Shown here: piece by piece, positions 8,225-15,947 of the stretch
Layout of the letters: each line of letters starts with the position of its first letter
How positions within the stretch are numbered: position 1 is the stretch's first letter
Source of the DNA: Chitinophaga niabensis
GTDB lineage: Bacteria; Bacteroidota; Bacteroidia; Chitinophagales; Chitinophagaceae
Direction: 5' to 3'
Length of the DNA: 64,000 bases
Assembly: GCA_017849435.1 (NCBI GenBank)
Contig: JAFIGY010000002.1
Location: forward strand, 62,001-126,000
Position numbers and translations under genes: made by a program
Notes under the pieces: generated by a model
What the model was told of the DNA's origin: nothing
Databases searched by the model: none
What the model saw: only the letters and a program-made list of their open reading frames with translations

Positions 8225-10366
8225 ATGAGAAGCATGTACAAATCTCTGCCGGTATGGTTTGCCGGTCTCTCCCTGTTGACCGTTGCCTCACAGCCGGCCG
8301 GCGCACAGGAAAAAAAAGAGCTCTCCTTTGAGCAGATCTTCACCCGCCCGGTGAGCATCACAGAACCCCTGCCCCTGATCCGTGGATGGGCAGATAAAGA
8401 TCATTACATCGAGAACCGGGACGGGAAGCAGCTTTCCGTGGATGTAAAAACAGGCAATACAGCAACCTATGTACAGCCGCCGGCCACCGGCAGCACGGTG
8501 AGCGTAAAGAACAACGACATCTACCTGCAAAGACCCGGTGGTGGCGAAGAAATCAGGCTCACTAACGATGATGCCGTGGAAAAGAACCCCACGCTTTCTC
8601 CCGATGAAAAATATGTCGCCTTCACCCGCAACAATAACCTGTATGCGGTAGAAATAGCTACTAAAAAAGAAATACAGTATACAACGGATGGTTCCGATGT
8701 GATCTACAACGGCTGGGCCTCCTGGGTATACTACGAGGAGATCCTCGGCCGCCCGTCCCGATACCGCGCGTTCTGGTGGAGTCCGGACAGTCGCAAGCTG
8801 GCTTTCATGCGCTTCGACGATTCTAAAGTGCCCGTATTCCCGATCTACAGCGAAGTGGGGCAGCATGGTTACCTCGAGAACACACGTTATCCGAAGGCCG
8901 GGGACACTAATCCCGAAGTGCGGCTGGCAATCGTTCCCGTAACCGGCGGTACCATCACCTGGGCGGATTTTAATTCCAAAGACGACCAGTATTTCGGTCA
9001 GCCCTTCTGGACGCCCGATGGCAGCAGTCTCTGGGCCCAATGGATGCCCCGCGATCAGAACAATCTCATCATATACGCCATCGATCCGCAAACCGGCACG
9101 AAGAAAGCGATCTACGACGAGAAGCAGAAAACCTGGATCGACTGGTTCAAGGATATTTATTTCCTGGCCGGCAATAAAGGTTTCATCGTGATGAGCGACA
9201 AGTCCGGCTGGGATCATATTTACCTCCATAATATGGACGGCAGCCTGAAAAAGCAGCTGACCAGCGGTAACTGGCGCGTAAAGGAAGTATTGCAGATCGA
9301 TGAGAAAAAACAGACCGTTTATTTCACCGCACGAAAAGAGGCAACCACCCGTTACGATCTTTACAAAACCAGCCTCAACGGCGGAGAGCCGCAACGACTC
9401 ACTTTCGGGGAGTTTTCCCATGAAGTAAAAGTGGCGCCAGGCGGCGATTATTTCATCACCACCTACAGCAACCTGAAAACCCCTCCCCGAATGACCCTCC
9501 TGAATGACAAAGGAAAGGTCATTCGCGAACTGGGGAATGCCCATGGTACTGCATTTGACAGCTACCGCCTGGCCCTTCCGGAACTGCGGACCTACAAAAC
9601 CCGGGACGGACTGGAGCTGCCGCTGACTATCATCTGGCCACTGAAAATGGAACCCGGTAAAAAATATCCCGTGCTGATCAGCATCTATGGCGGTCCGGAT
9701 GCCGGCACCGTTTACGACACCTGGCGCCCTAACCTCCCCGCTCAATGGTATGCGAAGGAAGGTATCATTCAGGTAGCGATCGATAACCGCGCCGCAGGAC
9801 ACCTCGGTAAGATTGGTATGAATTATATCCACCGCCAGCTCGGCAAATACGAGATCGAAGATTATATGGATGCCACCCGCTGGCTCACCAGTCAGCCCGG
9901 CGTAGATGCCTCCAAAGTGTGCATCACCGGCGGCAGCTTCGGCGGATATATGACTTGCATGGCCCTGACTTACGGGGCGGATGTATTCACTCATGGCATC
10001 GCCAGCTTCTCCGTAACCGACTGGAGCCTGTATGACAGTCATTATACCGAGCGCTACATGGATACACCCAAAGACAACCCGGAAGGCTATAAGCTGACCA
10101 GTGTGCTCACCCATGCCGGCAAGTATAAAGGCCTGCTCCGCATCATCCACGGTACCATGGACGATAACGTACATATCCAGAACAGCATCCAGCTGGTGAA
10201 CAAGCTGGAAGACCTGGGTAAACACTTTGAATTTATGGTATACCCCGGCGAACGGCATGGCTGGGGTGGGGCCAAAGGGATGCATTCCCGGAACGAAGCC
10301 TACCGTTTCGTATACGAGCATCTGCTGGAAAAACCACTGCCGGATCTTTTTAAAGGCACTAATTAA
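8225..10366 (+). CDS. S9 family peptidase, dipeptidyl peptidase IV type
   Basis: A 713-residue exported serine peptidase of the prolyl oligopeptidase clan that removes N-terminal dipeptides, typically X-Pro. It has a signal peptide (about 1-24), a DPPIV N-terminal beta-propeller (about 40-480, with the WASWVYYEEILGR segment typical of DPP4 substrate glutamates), then an alpha/beta hydrolase domain. The catalytic triad is visible: S571 in GGSFGGYM, D646 or D647 in HGTMDDNVH, H678 in GERHGW. The nucleophile motif is G-G-S-F-G-G rather than the common G-W-S-Y-G-G. The ATG at 8225 gives a normal signal peptide; an earlier TTG at 8165 is unlikely because it precedes a promoter-like TATTTTCG at 8173. 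It is probably involved in peptide nutrition in the periplasm. Confidence 0.92.
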   Translation: MRSMYKSLPVWFAGLSLLTVASQPAGAQEKKELSFEQIFTRPVSITEPLPLIRGWADKDHYIENRDGKQLSVDVKTGNTATYVQPPATGSTVSVKNNDIYLQRPGGGEEIRLTNDDAVEKNPTLSPDEKYVAFTRNNNLYAVEIATKKEIQYTTDGSDVIYNGWASWVYYEEILGRPSRYRAFWWSPDSRKLAFMRFDDSKVPVFPIYSEVGQHGYLENTRYPKAGDTNPEVRLAIVPVTGGTITWADFNSKDDQYFGQPFWTPDGSSLWAQWMPRDQNNLIIYAIDPQTGTKKAIYDEKQKTWIDWFKDIYFLAGNKGFIVMSDKSGWDHIYLHNMDGSLKKQLTSGNWRVKEVLQIDEKKQTVYFTARKEATTRYDLYKTSLNGGEPQRLTFGEFSHEVKVAPGGDYFITTYSNLKTPPRMTLLNDKGKVIRELGNAHGTAFDSYRLALPELRTYKTRDGLELPLTIIWPLKMEPGKKYPVLISIYGGPDAGTVYDTWRPNLPAQWYAKEGIIQVAIDNRAAGHLGKIGMNYIHRQLGKYEIEDYMDATRWLTSQPGVDASKVCITGGSFGGYMTCMALTYGADVFTHGIASFSVTDWSLYDSHYTERYMDTPKDNPEGYKLTSVLTHAGKYKGLLRIIHGTMDDNVHIQNSIQLVNKLEDLGKHFEFMVYPGERHGWGGAKGMHSRNEAYRFVYEHLLEKPLPDLFKGTN

Positions 10367-10393
10367 AGAGAAGGTATCCCCTATCTCCCTATA

Positions 10394-10429
10394 AAAAATG
10401 CCCCCGCCTTGTTCAGCGGGGGCATTTTT
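10394..10429. terminator. Bidirectional terminator after the DPP IV gene
   Basis: A5-TGCCCCCGC, 8-base loop, GCGGGGGCA-T5: a 14-bp stem with a U tract in either direction, 28 bp after the stop codon. It also insulates the peptidase gene from minus-strand transcription coming from repeat copies B and C. Confidence 0.9.
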
Positions 10430-10465
10430 ATGAGAATATCTTTCGGGAGTTAAGGGCAAAAAACA

Positions 10466-10593
10466 GGGCTGCAAGAATACAGCCCCGAAAAATTTTAACC
10501 ATATCTTTATTGAAAAACCTGTTACAAATTTCCATAATTTAGAAGTAACCCTCATCTGCAAATTCGCCAACGCTATATTTTTTCTGGTAAACG
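10466..10593 (-). repeat. Hairpin repeat family, copy B
   Basis: Hairpin GGGCTGCA - AGAA - TACAGCCC (10466-10485, one C/A mismatch), conserved block ATTTTAACCATATC...GAAAAACC (10492-10519), CAAA (10525-10528) and direct repeats TCGCCAACG (10564) and TGGTAAACG (10585), 21 bp apart. On the minus strand the order is repeat pair - TTTG - 21 bp - TATGGTT - hairpin - TTTTTT. The fifth stem pair is T:A where copies C and D have G:C. Confidence 0.75.
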
Positions 10594-10700
10594 TTCTAAA
10601 AACAGCATTAAACGATGTGAACTATTTGTTAATCCGGAGCAGAAAAGCGACATCAAGATAAGATTACAGTATCCTTAAAGAGCAGTTGCGGGAAATGAAA

Positions 10701-10828
10701 AAGGCGGTAAGAATACCGCCTTTGTAATAATTTTAACCATATCCTATGAAAAACCTAAGTCAAAGATAAGGCGGTTCTGATGCCTCGCAATCCGATTTCC
10801 GTGAACGTCATAATTTAGTTCGTAAAGC
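10701..10828 (-). repeat. Hairpin repeat family, copy C
   Basis: Perfect hairpin AAGGCGGTA - AGAA - TACCGCCTT (10701-10722), conserved block TTTTAACCATATCCTATG then AAAAACC (10731-10755), CAAAGATA (10761-10768) and direct repeats CCGTGAACG (10799) and TCGTAAAGC (10820), again 21 bp apart. Between the block and the direct repeats, CAAAGATA..GGCGG is shared with copy D. On the minus strand the hairpin is followed by TTTTT, so it can act as a terminator. Confidence 0.8.
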
Positions 10829-10887
10829 ATAAAAAACCGGTCTTTTGCAGACACATTAATATTATTTTTAAATTAAAAATAATTTCA

Positions 10888-11226
10888 CTAGGCGATTCTA
10901 TGTCCGTTTTTTACGGGCCTGTCCGGCTGAAGCAACACGATTTCCTTGTCTTCTCCCACTACCCCCAGCACCAGGCATTCCGAGAAAAAATTGGCGATCT
11001 GCTTCACCGGGAAGTTCACCACTGCCACCACCTGCCTGCCGGGAAGCTCTTCCGGCTGGTACAGGCGGGTGATCTGGGCGGAAGAGCGTTTAATCCCTAT
11101 TTCCGGACCAAAATCGATCTCCAGCTGGTAGGCAGGGTTCCGGGCCTTTTCAAATATCTGCGCGCGCAGGATGGTACCTACGTGAATGTGCACCTTTTCA
11201 AAATCATTCCAGGTAATGGCTTCCAT
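10888..11226 (-). CDS. csaA: CsaA-type tRNA-binding domain protein
   Basis: A 112-residue single-domain protein of the CsaA / EMAP-II-like tRNA-binding OB-fold family. MEAITWNDFEKVHIHVGTI and the segment GIKRSSAQITRLYQPEELPG, followed by VVAVVNFPVKQIANFFSECLVLG, are the characteristic pattern. Family members form dimers and have been described as chaperone or export-associated proteins; the tRNA-like binding role here is inferred. Start chosen at the ATG complementary to 11224-11226; a longer frame up to 11376 would translate through repeat copy D. A plausible promoter lies downstream of that hairpin: TTTG, 19 bp, then TACCTTCA on the minus strand. The gene is flanked by repeat copies on both sides. 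Confidence 0.88.
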   Translation of the reverse strand: MEAITWNDFEKVHIHVGTILRAQIFEKARNPAYQLEIDFGPEIGIKRSSAQITRLYQPEELPGRQVVAVVNFPVKQIANFFSECLVLGVVGEDKEIVLLQPDRPVKNGHRIA

Positions 11227-11297
11227 GTAAGAAATATTTAATAATGGATAAATAACGGGTTGAAGGTAGAAATTGTCGGGTTGAGGGCAAAAAAATA

Positions 11298-11422
11298 GGG
11301 CGGTAAGAATACCGCCCTCAAATATTTTTAACCATATCCTATGAAAAACCAATACAAAGATATGCAGGCGGCTCATATCTCCATTTCGCTTTTCGTAAAC
11401 GGGTGGTTTTATCTCGTAAACG
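11298..11422 (-). repeat. Hairpin repeat family, copy D (upstream of csaA)
   Basis: Perfect hairpin GGGCGGTA - AGAA - TACCGCCC (11298-11317), conserved block TTTTTAACCATATCCTATG then AAAAACC (11325-11350), CAAA (11355-11358) and two identical direct repeats TCGTAAACG at 11393 and 11414, exactly 21 bp apart. On the minus strand it reads CGTTTACGA x2 - TTTG - 18 bp - TATGGTTA - hairpin - TATTTTTTTG, then 70 bp to the csaA ATG. It is the best preserved copy. Confidence 0.85.
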
Positions 11423-11470
11423 CATTAAAAAAAAGCCTGTTAACATCGATTTAACCAAATCAATTCACCC

Positions 11471-12460
11471 TCAATGCGTTGCAGCCTTCGGTTTGGACTG
11501 CATAATATTGTCGATCTCTTCCATGATCGCGGTATCCAGCTTCGGATAAAGCTCCAGCGCCTTCAGGTTCTCGGTCAGCTGCTCTTCACGGGTAGCACCG
11601 AGGATGGCGGAGGTTACATGGGGGTTTTTGAGCACCCAGGCGATAGAAAGGGTAGCAAGACTGGTATTCAGCTTGTCAGCAACGGCCTCCAGCCGGGTCA
11701 CTCTTGCCAGGTTATTGTTCAGCAGGTTCCTGTCCCGCAGCCACTCGTATCCTTCCAAACCCAGACGGGCGCCTTCAGGGATGCCTTTATTGTATTTGCC
11801 GGTGAGTATCCCGGAGGCAAGGGGACTGAAAATGGTAGTGCCGAGGCCAACCGTTCTGAAAACGGGAAGGTATTCCATCTCCATTTTCTCTCTTCTGAAG
11901 AGGTTATATTCCGGTTGTTCTACCACGGGGCCGATGAGATTGTTCTCTTTCGCCACCATGTGCGCCTCCATCAGCTCTGCAGCTGTCCATTCGGAACCAC
12001 CCCAGTAAAGGATTTTTCCCTGCTGGATGAGGTTGGTCATGGTCCAGACAACTTCTTCCATGGGTACATTCCGGTCAGGGCGGTGACAATAGTAGAGGTC
12101 CAGGTAGCTCAATTGCAGGCGCTCCAGGGCTTCATGGCAGGCTTCCACCAGGTGTTTGCGGCTAAGACCGGTCTGATTGGGTTTGTTCGCTTTCCCTCTC
12201 CATCCGAAATATGCCTTGCTGGATACGGTGTAGGAGCTGCGATCCCAATTTTTCTTTTTCAGGATCCGGCCCATCATCTTTTCAGATTCGCCCAGGGCGT
12301 AAATCTCGGCATTATCGAAAAAGTTGATCCCGTTGTCATAAGCCAGGCCCATCAGGCGGTCAGACAGCGAATCATCCACCTGCTGATGAAAGGTCACCCA
12401 GCTGCCGAAGGAGAGCAGGCTCAATTGCAGCCCGGACTTACCAAGTCTTCTGTATTCCAT
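11471..12460 (-). CDS. Aldo/keto reductase, voltage-gated K+ channel beta-subunit-like clade
   Basis: The 329-residue protein is a TIM-barrel NADPH-dependent oxidoreductase reducing aldehydes or ketones in the cytosol. The catalytic tetrad is visible: D49 (FFDNAE), Y54 (EIYALG), K82 and H126 (YCHRPD). NADP-binding residues appear in TTIFSPLASGILTGKY and in the C-terminal AILGATREEQLTENL. The QPEYNLFRRE segment and MEYRRLGKSGLQLS start place it in the Kv-beta/YghZ-like subgroup. The physiological substrate cannot be told. It stands alone, with repeat copy D downstream of its stop codon and lptC's terminator region upstream. Confidence 0.92.
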   Translation of the reverse strand: MEYRRLGKSGLQLSLLSFGSWVTFHQQVDDSLSDRLMGLAYDNGINFFDNAEIYALGESEKMMGRILKKKNWDRSSYTVSSKAYFGWRGKANKPNQTGLSRKHLVEACHEALERLQLSYLDLYYCHRPDRNVPMEEVVWTMTNLIQQGKILYWGGSEWTAAELMEAHMVAKENNLIGPVVEQPEYNLFRREKMEMEYLPVFRTVGLGTTIFSPLASGILTGKYNKGIPEGARLGLEGYEWLRDRNLLNNNLARVTRLEAVADKLNTSLATLSIAWVLKNPHVTSAILGATREEQLTENLKALELYPKLDTAIMEEIDNIMQSKPKAATH

Positions 12461-12606
12461 AATCTGTTCTTGTTTTATAAATTGATGAAGGTCAAAAATA
12501 AATATTCAATTGTCGATTCGGAAGCGTTGAAAAATAATACTTTGGCATGGTTGTTGGGCAATCTGGTCAGGAAATTTTAGGTTAAAAAATAGGTTAAAGC
12601 GCACAG

Positions 12607-12624
12607 GCCGGTCAACAGACCGGC
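12607..12624 (-). terminator. Possible terminator after the lptC operon
   Basis: Perfect 7-bp stem GCCGGTC - AACA - GACCGGC, 36 bp past the lptC stop codon. There is no immediate U tract on either strand (a TTTTTT lies about 20 bp further), so efficiency is doubtful. Confidence 0.4.
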
Positions 12625-12659
12625 TTGTTGCGTTTAATAATAAGGTAAGTGCGGGGAGA

Positions 12660-13202
12660 TCAGAGTGTACTATCCGGCGGAGCAAATGAGCCGTACACAT
12701 CATCGAATTCGTACCAGGAGAAATCCTGGTTGGCTCGGAAACCTTTCCCGTAAAGGGTATCAAAAGGTGTGGCGAACCTGCAGAATTTTTCCGTTATAAA
12801 GAGCGCCTTCTGCGCATCCCATTTCAGGTCTTTACAATCCAGCCTTCGCATTTCTTTCAGGCTCAGGAACACAACGCTGTCCCGAAGATAGATATCGTTC
12901 TGGCCATCCATATATTTTCCGTAGCGGGATGTGAGTACGCTGGAAATGGACAGGGAATCATTATAGAACACCACTTTCAGTCCCCGCGGGAATTGGGTAT
13001 AAGGTGGTGTGGTGGTATACCTTTCCATATAGGGAGCCGTGAGAACGCCTTTCACATGCGCGGTCTGGCTCATGATGGCTTCCACATCAAAAGCTTCTTC
13101 CACGCCCACTTTGTTCTTGTCAAACGCTTGTACGGCGCTCATATCGTTCTCACAACTGCAGCAGACAAGTGCGATGGCCAGGTATGAAAGGAATCGCTTC
13201 AT
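12660..13202 (-). CDS. lptC: LPS export periplasmic protein LptC
   Basis: A 180-residue lipoprotein: signal MKRFLSYLAIALVCCSC with a lipobox ending at C17 (or C15). The remainder is a short beta-jellyroll typical of LptC: NDSLSISSVLTSRYGKYMDG, DIYLRDSVVFLSL, and the diagnostic YGKGFRANQDFSWYEFDDVYG near the end. LptC passes lipopolysaccharide from the LptBFG extractor to the periplasmic LptA bridge. Here a lipobox replaces the usual membrane anchor, as in many Bacteroidota. It is the last gene of a minus-strand operon running Lon-N protein, coaX, barrel protein, lptC, 9 bp behind the barrel gene. Confidence 0.85.
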   Translation of the reverse strand: MKRFLSYLAIALVCCSCENDMSAVQAFDKNKVGVEEAFDVEAIMSQTAHVKGVLTAPYMERYTTTPPYTQFPRGLKVVFYNDSLSISSVLTSRYGKYMDGQNDIYLRDSVVFLSLKEMRRLDCKDLKWDAQKALFITEKFCRFATPFDTLYGKGFRANQDFSWYEFDDVYGSFAPPDSTL

Positions 13203-13211
13203 TACAGGGCA

Positions 13212-14510
13212 TTAATCGTATTTGGTCTTGATAAACCAGCGATCGCTGAGCGTGAAGCCCAGGGTGAGTTTGTAGAAAGTTTCCTTCATGGAAACGCCGG
13301 CATCACCACGGGTACCGATCTCAAATGCAGCGTTGATCATGGAGAACTGGTAGATGGCCGGCATGATCCTTCTCACCGGGAACCCTGCCCCGATGGAGAA
13401 TCCCATCTGGTTCATACTCTTGTTCCCCAGCTTGATGTAATCTTTCCCGTAGTATCCTCCGAGGCGGTAAGTGACCTTGTTCCAATAACCGGTGAATGAT
13501 TCGGCATTGGGGATGAATTGGCCGCCCACACTCAGTTTCCAGCTGTTCTGCGTGGAGTCGGGAGCACCGTAATTCCGGAATTTGCTCCATTGAGCAGTAG
13601 TGAAATCCGCCCCAAGCGCGAATTTGTTCGTTTTGGTAAGCATGATACCGCCTCCCAGTTGCTGCGGGTAGATGATATCGCCCCGAACGCCTTTCTGGTA
13701 GTCTACTGTATCCTGCGTATCGTATTCATTGGAAGAAGCGGAGTAGTAAAGAGTTTCCCGCATCTGCTCGCGGCGGCCGGTCAGCTTTTGCTGGAAGCTC
13801 CCTGTAGCGCCAAGCGACAGTTCCAGGTCCTTTGTGAGGTTAATGGTCTGCTGTACACCCAGCGTGTAAAAGAAGCTGCCATAGCTGGTACGGCGACTGT
13901 GTTTGGAAGGAAGGATGTTGGAAGTAGCAGGGTAGAGCTCTTTGGTGCTGTTGGTGACGTTCCCGAAGAGATATCCAACGTTCACGCCTATACTGAATTT
14001 TCCGATCCCGTAACCGGTACCCACATATACCTGGTACAGGCCGCCGCTTCCTTCATATTGATGTACCACAGGCACTTTGAGCGTGTCGAAGAAGGTTTTG
14101 TCTTCCCCCTGCGTAATGTTGTAAGCCACGCGGCTCATCGGGCGGAGACCGATGTTCATCCCCCATTTCCTGGAGAGCGGCAGACCCAGCTGAAGGTAGC
14201 TCAGCGTACCGAAACCGGCGCGGGAGTTATTCTCTTTGTTGGACAGCCGGCGAACGCCTCCGTTCAGGCCTACATCAAAAGTTACCAGCTGCAGATTGGA
14301 GTAGCTGGCCGGATTCAGGAAGTTCACGGACTGGGCATCGGCATATGCCTGTGCCACCCCGCCCATACCGAGGCTGATCGCGTTTTGCGAACGGGCAAGC
14401 TCACCCAGGCCAAAGCGAGAGTAAGGAGTGTTATCCTGGGCGGCAGCATTTTTTGCCGAAAGCACAATAACGCCAAACAGGCAAAAGAAGCTAGCTTTTG
14501 TCCAATACAT
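13212..14510 (-). CDS. Outer-membrane beta-barrel protein (FadL/OmpP1-like)
   Basis: A 432-residue protein with a signal peptide (1-24, ending AKNAAAQ) and then DNTPYSRFGLGELARSQNAI and a GMGGVAQAYADAQSVNFLNPAS segment. The pattern of a small glycine-rich start followed by NPAS is typical of FadL/OmpP1-type Bacteroidota barrels. The rest is alternating amphipathic strands ending in an aromatic-rich FTLSDRWFIKTKY tail. The transported ligand is unknown; fatty acids are the best-known cargo of the family. Its start overlaps the coaX 3' end by 20 bp and it precedes lptC, so it belongs to an envelope-related operon. Confidence 0.75.
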   Translation of the reverse strand: MYWTKASFFCLFGVIVLSAKNAAAQDNTPYSRFGLGELARSQNAISLGMGGVAQAYADAQSVNFLNPASYSNLQLVTFDVGLNGGVRRLSNKENNSRAGFGTLSYLQLGLPLSRKWGMNIGLRPMSRVAYNITQGEDKTFFDTLKVPVVHQYEGSGGLYQVYVGTGYGIGKFSIGVNVGYLFGNVTNSTKELYPATSNILPSKHSRRTSYGSFFYTLGVQQTINLTKDLELSLGATGSFQQKLTGRREQMRETLYYSASSNEYDTQDTVDYQKGVRGDIIYPQQLGGGIMLTKTNKFALGADFTTAQWSKFRNYGAPDSTQNSWKLSVGGQFIPNAESFTGYWNKVTYRLGGYYGKDYIKLGNKSMNQMGFSIGAGFPVRRIMPAIYQFSMINAAFEIGTRGDAGVSMKETFYKLTLGFTLSDRWFIKTKYD

Positions 14511-15234
14511 TGAATTCTACGATTGAATTTAAACCTTTATACATTAAATACGGGCTTGCAAATATCTTACTTTTAAGACGGGAAGCAAAAAAATCCAAAT
14601 TCCCCCCTGTTAAAAGCACGTTAAAGTTCCGGTACCTGGCCGCATAGGAGGCGATCATACCGTCCACTTCCGCCAGCGCGCCTTCCTGTACACCGCTGAG
14701 AATACTTTGCCGGGTGTTGTAGCCGACGAAGGAATAACGGGGATTGGGCGCCACCAACGGCAGTTTATCCGTAAATGTATGCAATGCGCGGAAACGCATG
14801 TCAATACCCGGACTGATCCCTCCTCCAAGGAATTCCCCGTTCTTGTGCAGGAAATTGTAGGTGATGGCGGATCCGGTGCCGATGATCAGGCTGTGTGCGC
14901 CCGGGAAAAGGCGCCAGGCGCCGGCCGCCAGCGCAATCCGGTCTACCCCGAGGGTTTCCGGTTTGTCATACACCAGCCGGATGGGCAGGCGGGTGGTATG
15001 GTGAAGGCGGATAAAATGAGTATGTTGGGCCAGGAGCGTTTCCAGCTCCTGCGGATGGTCCACCACCGAAGAGAGGATAGCTTCCGCCGGGCGATATTGC
15101 GCAAGTGCGGCACGCACTTCACCCAGCAACGTTGCTTCCGAAAAATGCAGTTCTTCTGTCAATTCCCCATTTTCCATTACACCGCATTTCAGGCGGGAAT
15201 TGCCAAAGTCCAGGCAAAAAACAGTTCCAATCAT
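14491..15234 (-). CDS. coaX: Type III pantothenate kinase
   Basis: The 247-residue enzyme phosphorylates pantothenate, the first step of coenzyme A synthesis. Acetate-kinase-fold (ASKHA) signatures are present: D9-F-G-N-S-R-L-K (phosphate 1), G96-V-D-R99 with the catalytic aspartate D98, and GTGSAITYNF (119-128). Type III enzymes need a monovalent cation and are not feedback-inhibited by CoA. The ATG at 15232-15234 follows the Lon-N gene by 9 bp; its end overlaps the next gene. Operon membership with envelope genes is common in Bacteroidota but not obviously functional. Confidence 0.93.
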   Translation of the reverse strand: MIGTVFCLDFGNSRLKCGVMENGELTEELHFSEATLLGEVRAALAQYRPAEAILSSVVDHPQELETLLAQHTHFIRLHHTTRLPIRLVYDKPETLGVDRIALAAGAWRLFPGAHSLIIGTGSAITYNFLHKNGEFLGGGISPGIDMRFRALHTFTDKLPLVAPNPRYSFVGYNTRQSILSGVQEGALAEVDGMIASYAARYRNFNVLLTGGNLDFFASRLKSKIFASPYLMYKGLNSIVEFNVLDKS

Positions 15235-15243
15235 GGAGCCAAA

Positions 15244-15879
15244 TTAAAAATTATCTACGGATAAATTCCGGAAGTGTCCATTGAGCTTTATCCGGTCTTT
15301 CAACTTTTCCATTTCAGTCATCATCGGGATCACCTTGTGGAGATGGCGTTTGAGGTACTCCAGGCGCTGCAGTTCCTGGAAGAGGTGCAGCATTTCGTAT
15401 TCTTCCTGCAGGGAAAGCCCGGCATGATGCGCAAGGTCATAGGCGCGCAGCGACTCATCCGCGTGGGGAAAAGATTTGTTGACCTGCAAAATGTGATGCA
15501 GCTCGCGCACCGCTTTCAACACTTGCTTCTGCAGGGTATGATTGGTACGGTCCTGGCTCTCGGGATAATTCACGATGGCGCCGGCATACAGCTTCTCCGG
15601 CACTTCGCGGATCACTTCAAGGATGCGGAACACTCTCACCCCGCGGGTCTTGACATCCAGCTCACCGTTATCATATTGCTTTTCAATCGATATTACTTCT
15701 ACCAAAGTGCCGTATTCACTTACCTTCTTGTCAATCACCGATGGTATCCCGAAAGGTTTCTCTTCCCGGATGCAATCTGCTATCATTTGCTTGTAACGCG
15801 GTTCGAATATATGCAGGTTGAGTTGTTCTTCCGGGTACACCACAATCCCCAAGGGAAATATAGGAATGAAGTTAGTCAT
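15244..15879 (-). CDS. Lon N-terminal (substrate-binding) domain protein
   Basis: A 211-residue stand-alone LON-SB domain protein. MTNFIPIFPLGIVVYPEEQL, LHIFEPRYKQMIADCI and GTLVEVISIEKQYDNGELDV are the domain's beta-barrel pattern, followed by a helical second half. There is no AAA+ or protease module, so it is not Lon itself. Proteins of this type may bind unfolded protein or act as adaptors, but no role is established. Start chosen at the internal ATG (15877-15879), which directly begins the conserved PxFPLG motif; an upstream ATG at 15894 adds only five residues. First gene of the coaX-lptC operon, divergent from the glycosyltransferases. Confidence 0.82.
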   Translation of the reverse strand: MTNFIPIFPLGIVVYPEEQLNLHIFEPRYKQMIADCIREEKPFGIPSVIDKKVSEYGTLVEVISIEKQYDNGELDVKTRGVRVFRILEVIREVPEKLYAGAIVNYPESQDRTNHTLQKQVLKAVRELHHILQVNKSFPHADESLRAYDLAHHAGLSLQEEYEMLHLFQELQRLEYLKRHLHKVIPMMTEMEKLKDRIKLNGHFRNLSVDNF

Positions 15880-15947
15880 GATACTAAAATACATTTTTTA
15901 CATATAATCACCCATTGCCGTTAATCTGTACTATTTTGCACCGCAAT

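Larger units (their letters stand above)
10367..10887. other. Intergenic region between DPP IV and csaA genes (521 bp)
   Basis: Holds the bidirectional terminator (10394-10429) and repeat copies B and C in tandem, same orientation. The 107 bp between the two copies and the last 59 bp before the csaA stop are AT-rich and show no reading frame or further structure I can support. Confidence 0.7.

Noticed and set aside
10470-10760. Tiny minus-strand ORFs starting ATGGTTAAA in the hairpin repeats
   Set aside because: They read MVKI/MVKN and then diverge or stop at once in different copies; the stem keeps pairing rather than coding.
11341-11454. Plus-strand ORF of 37 codons beginning ATGAAAAACC in repeat copy D
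   Set aside because: The same ATGAAAAACC in copies A and C opens frames that stop after 7-10 codons with unrelated sequence, so coding is not conserved. The block looks like part of a promoter or RNA on the minus strand.
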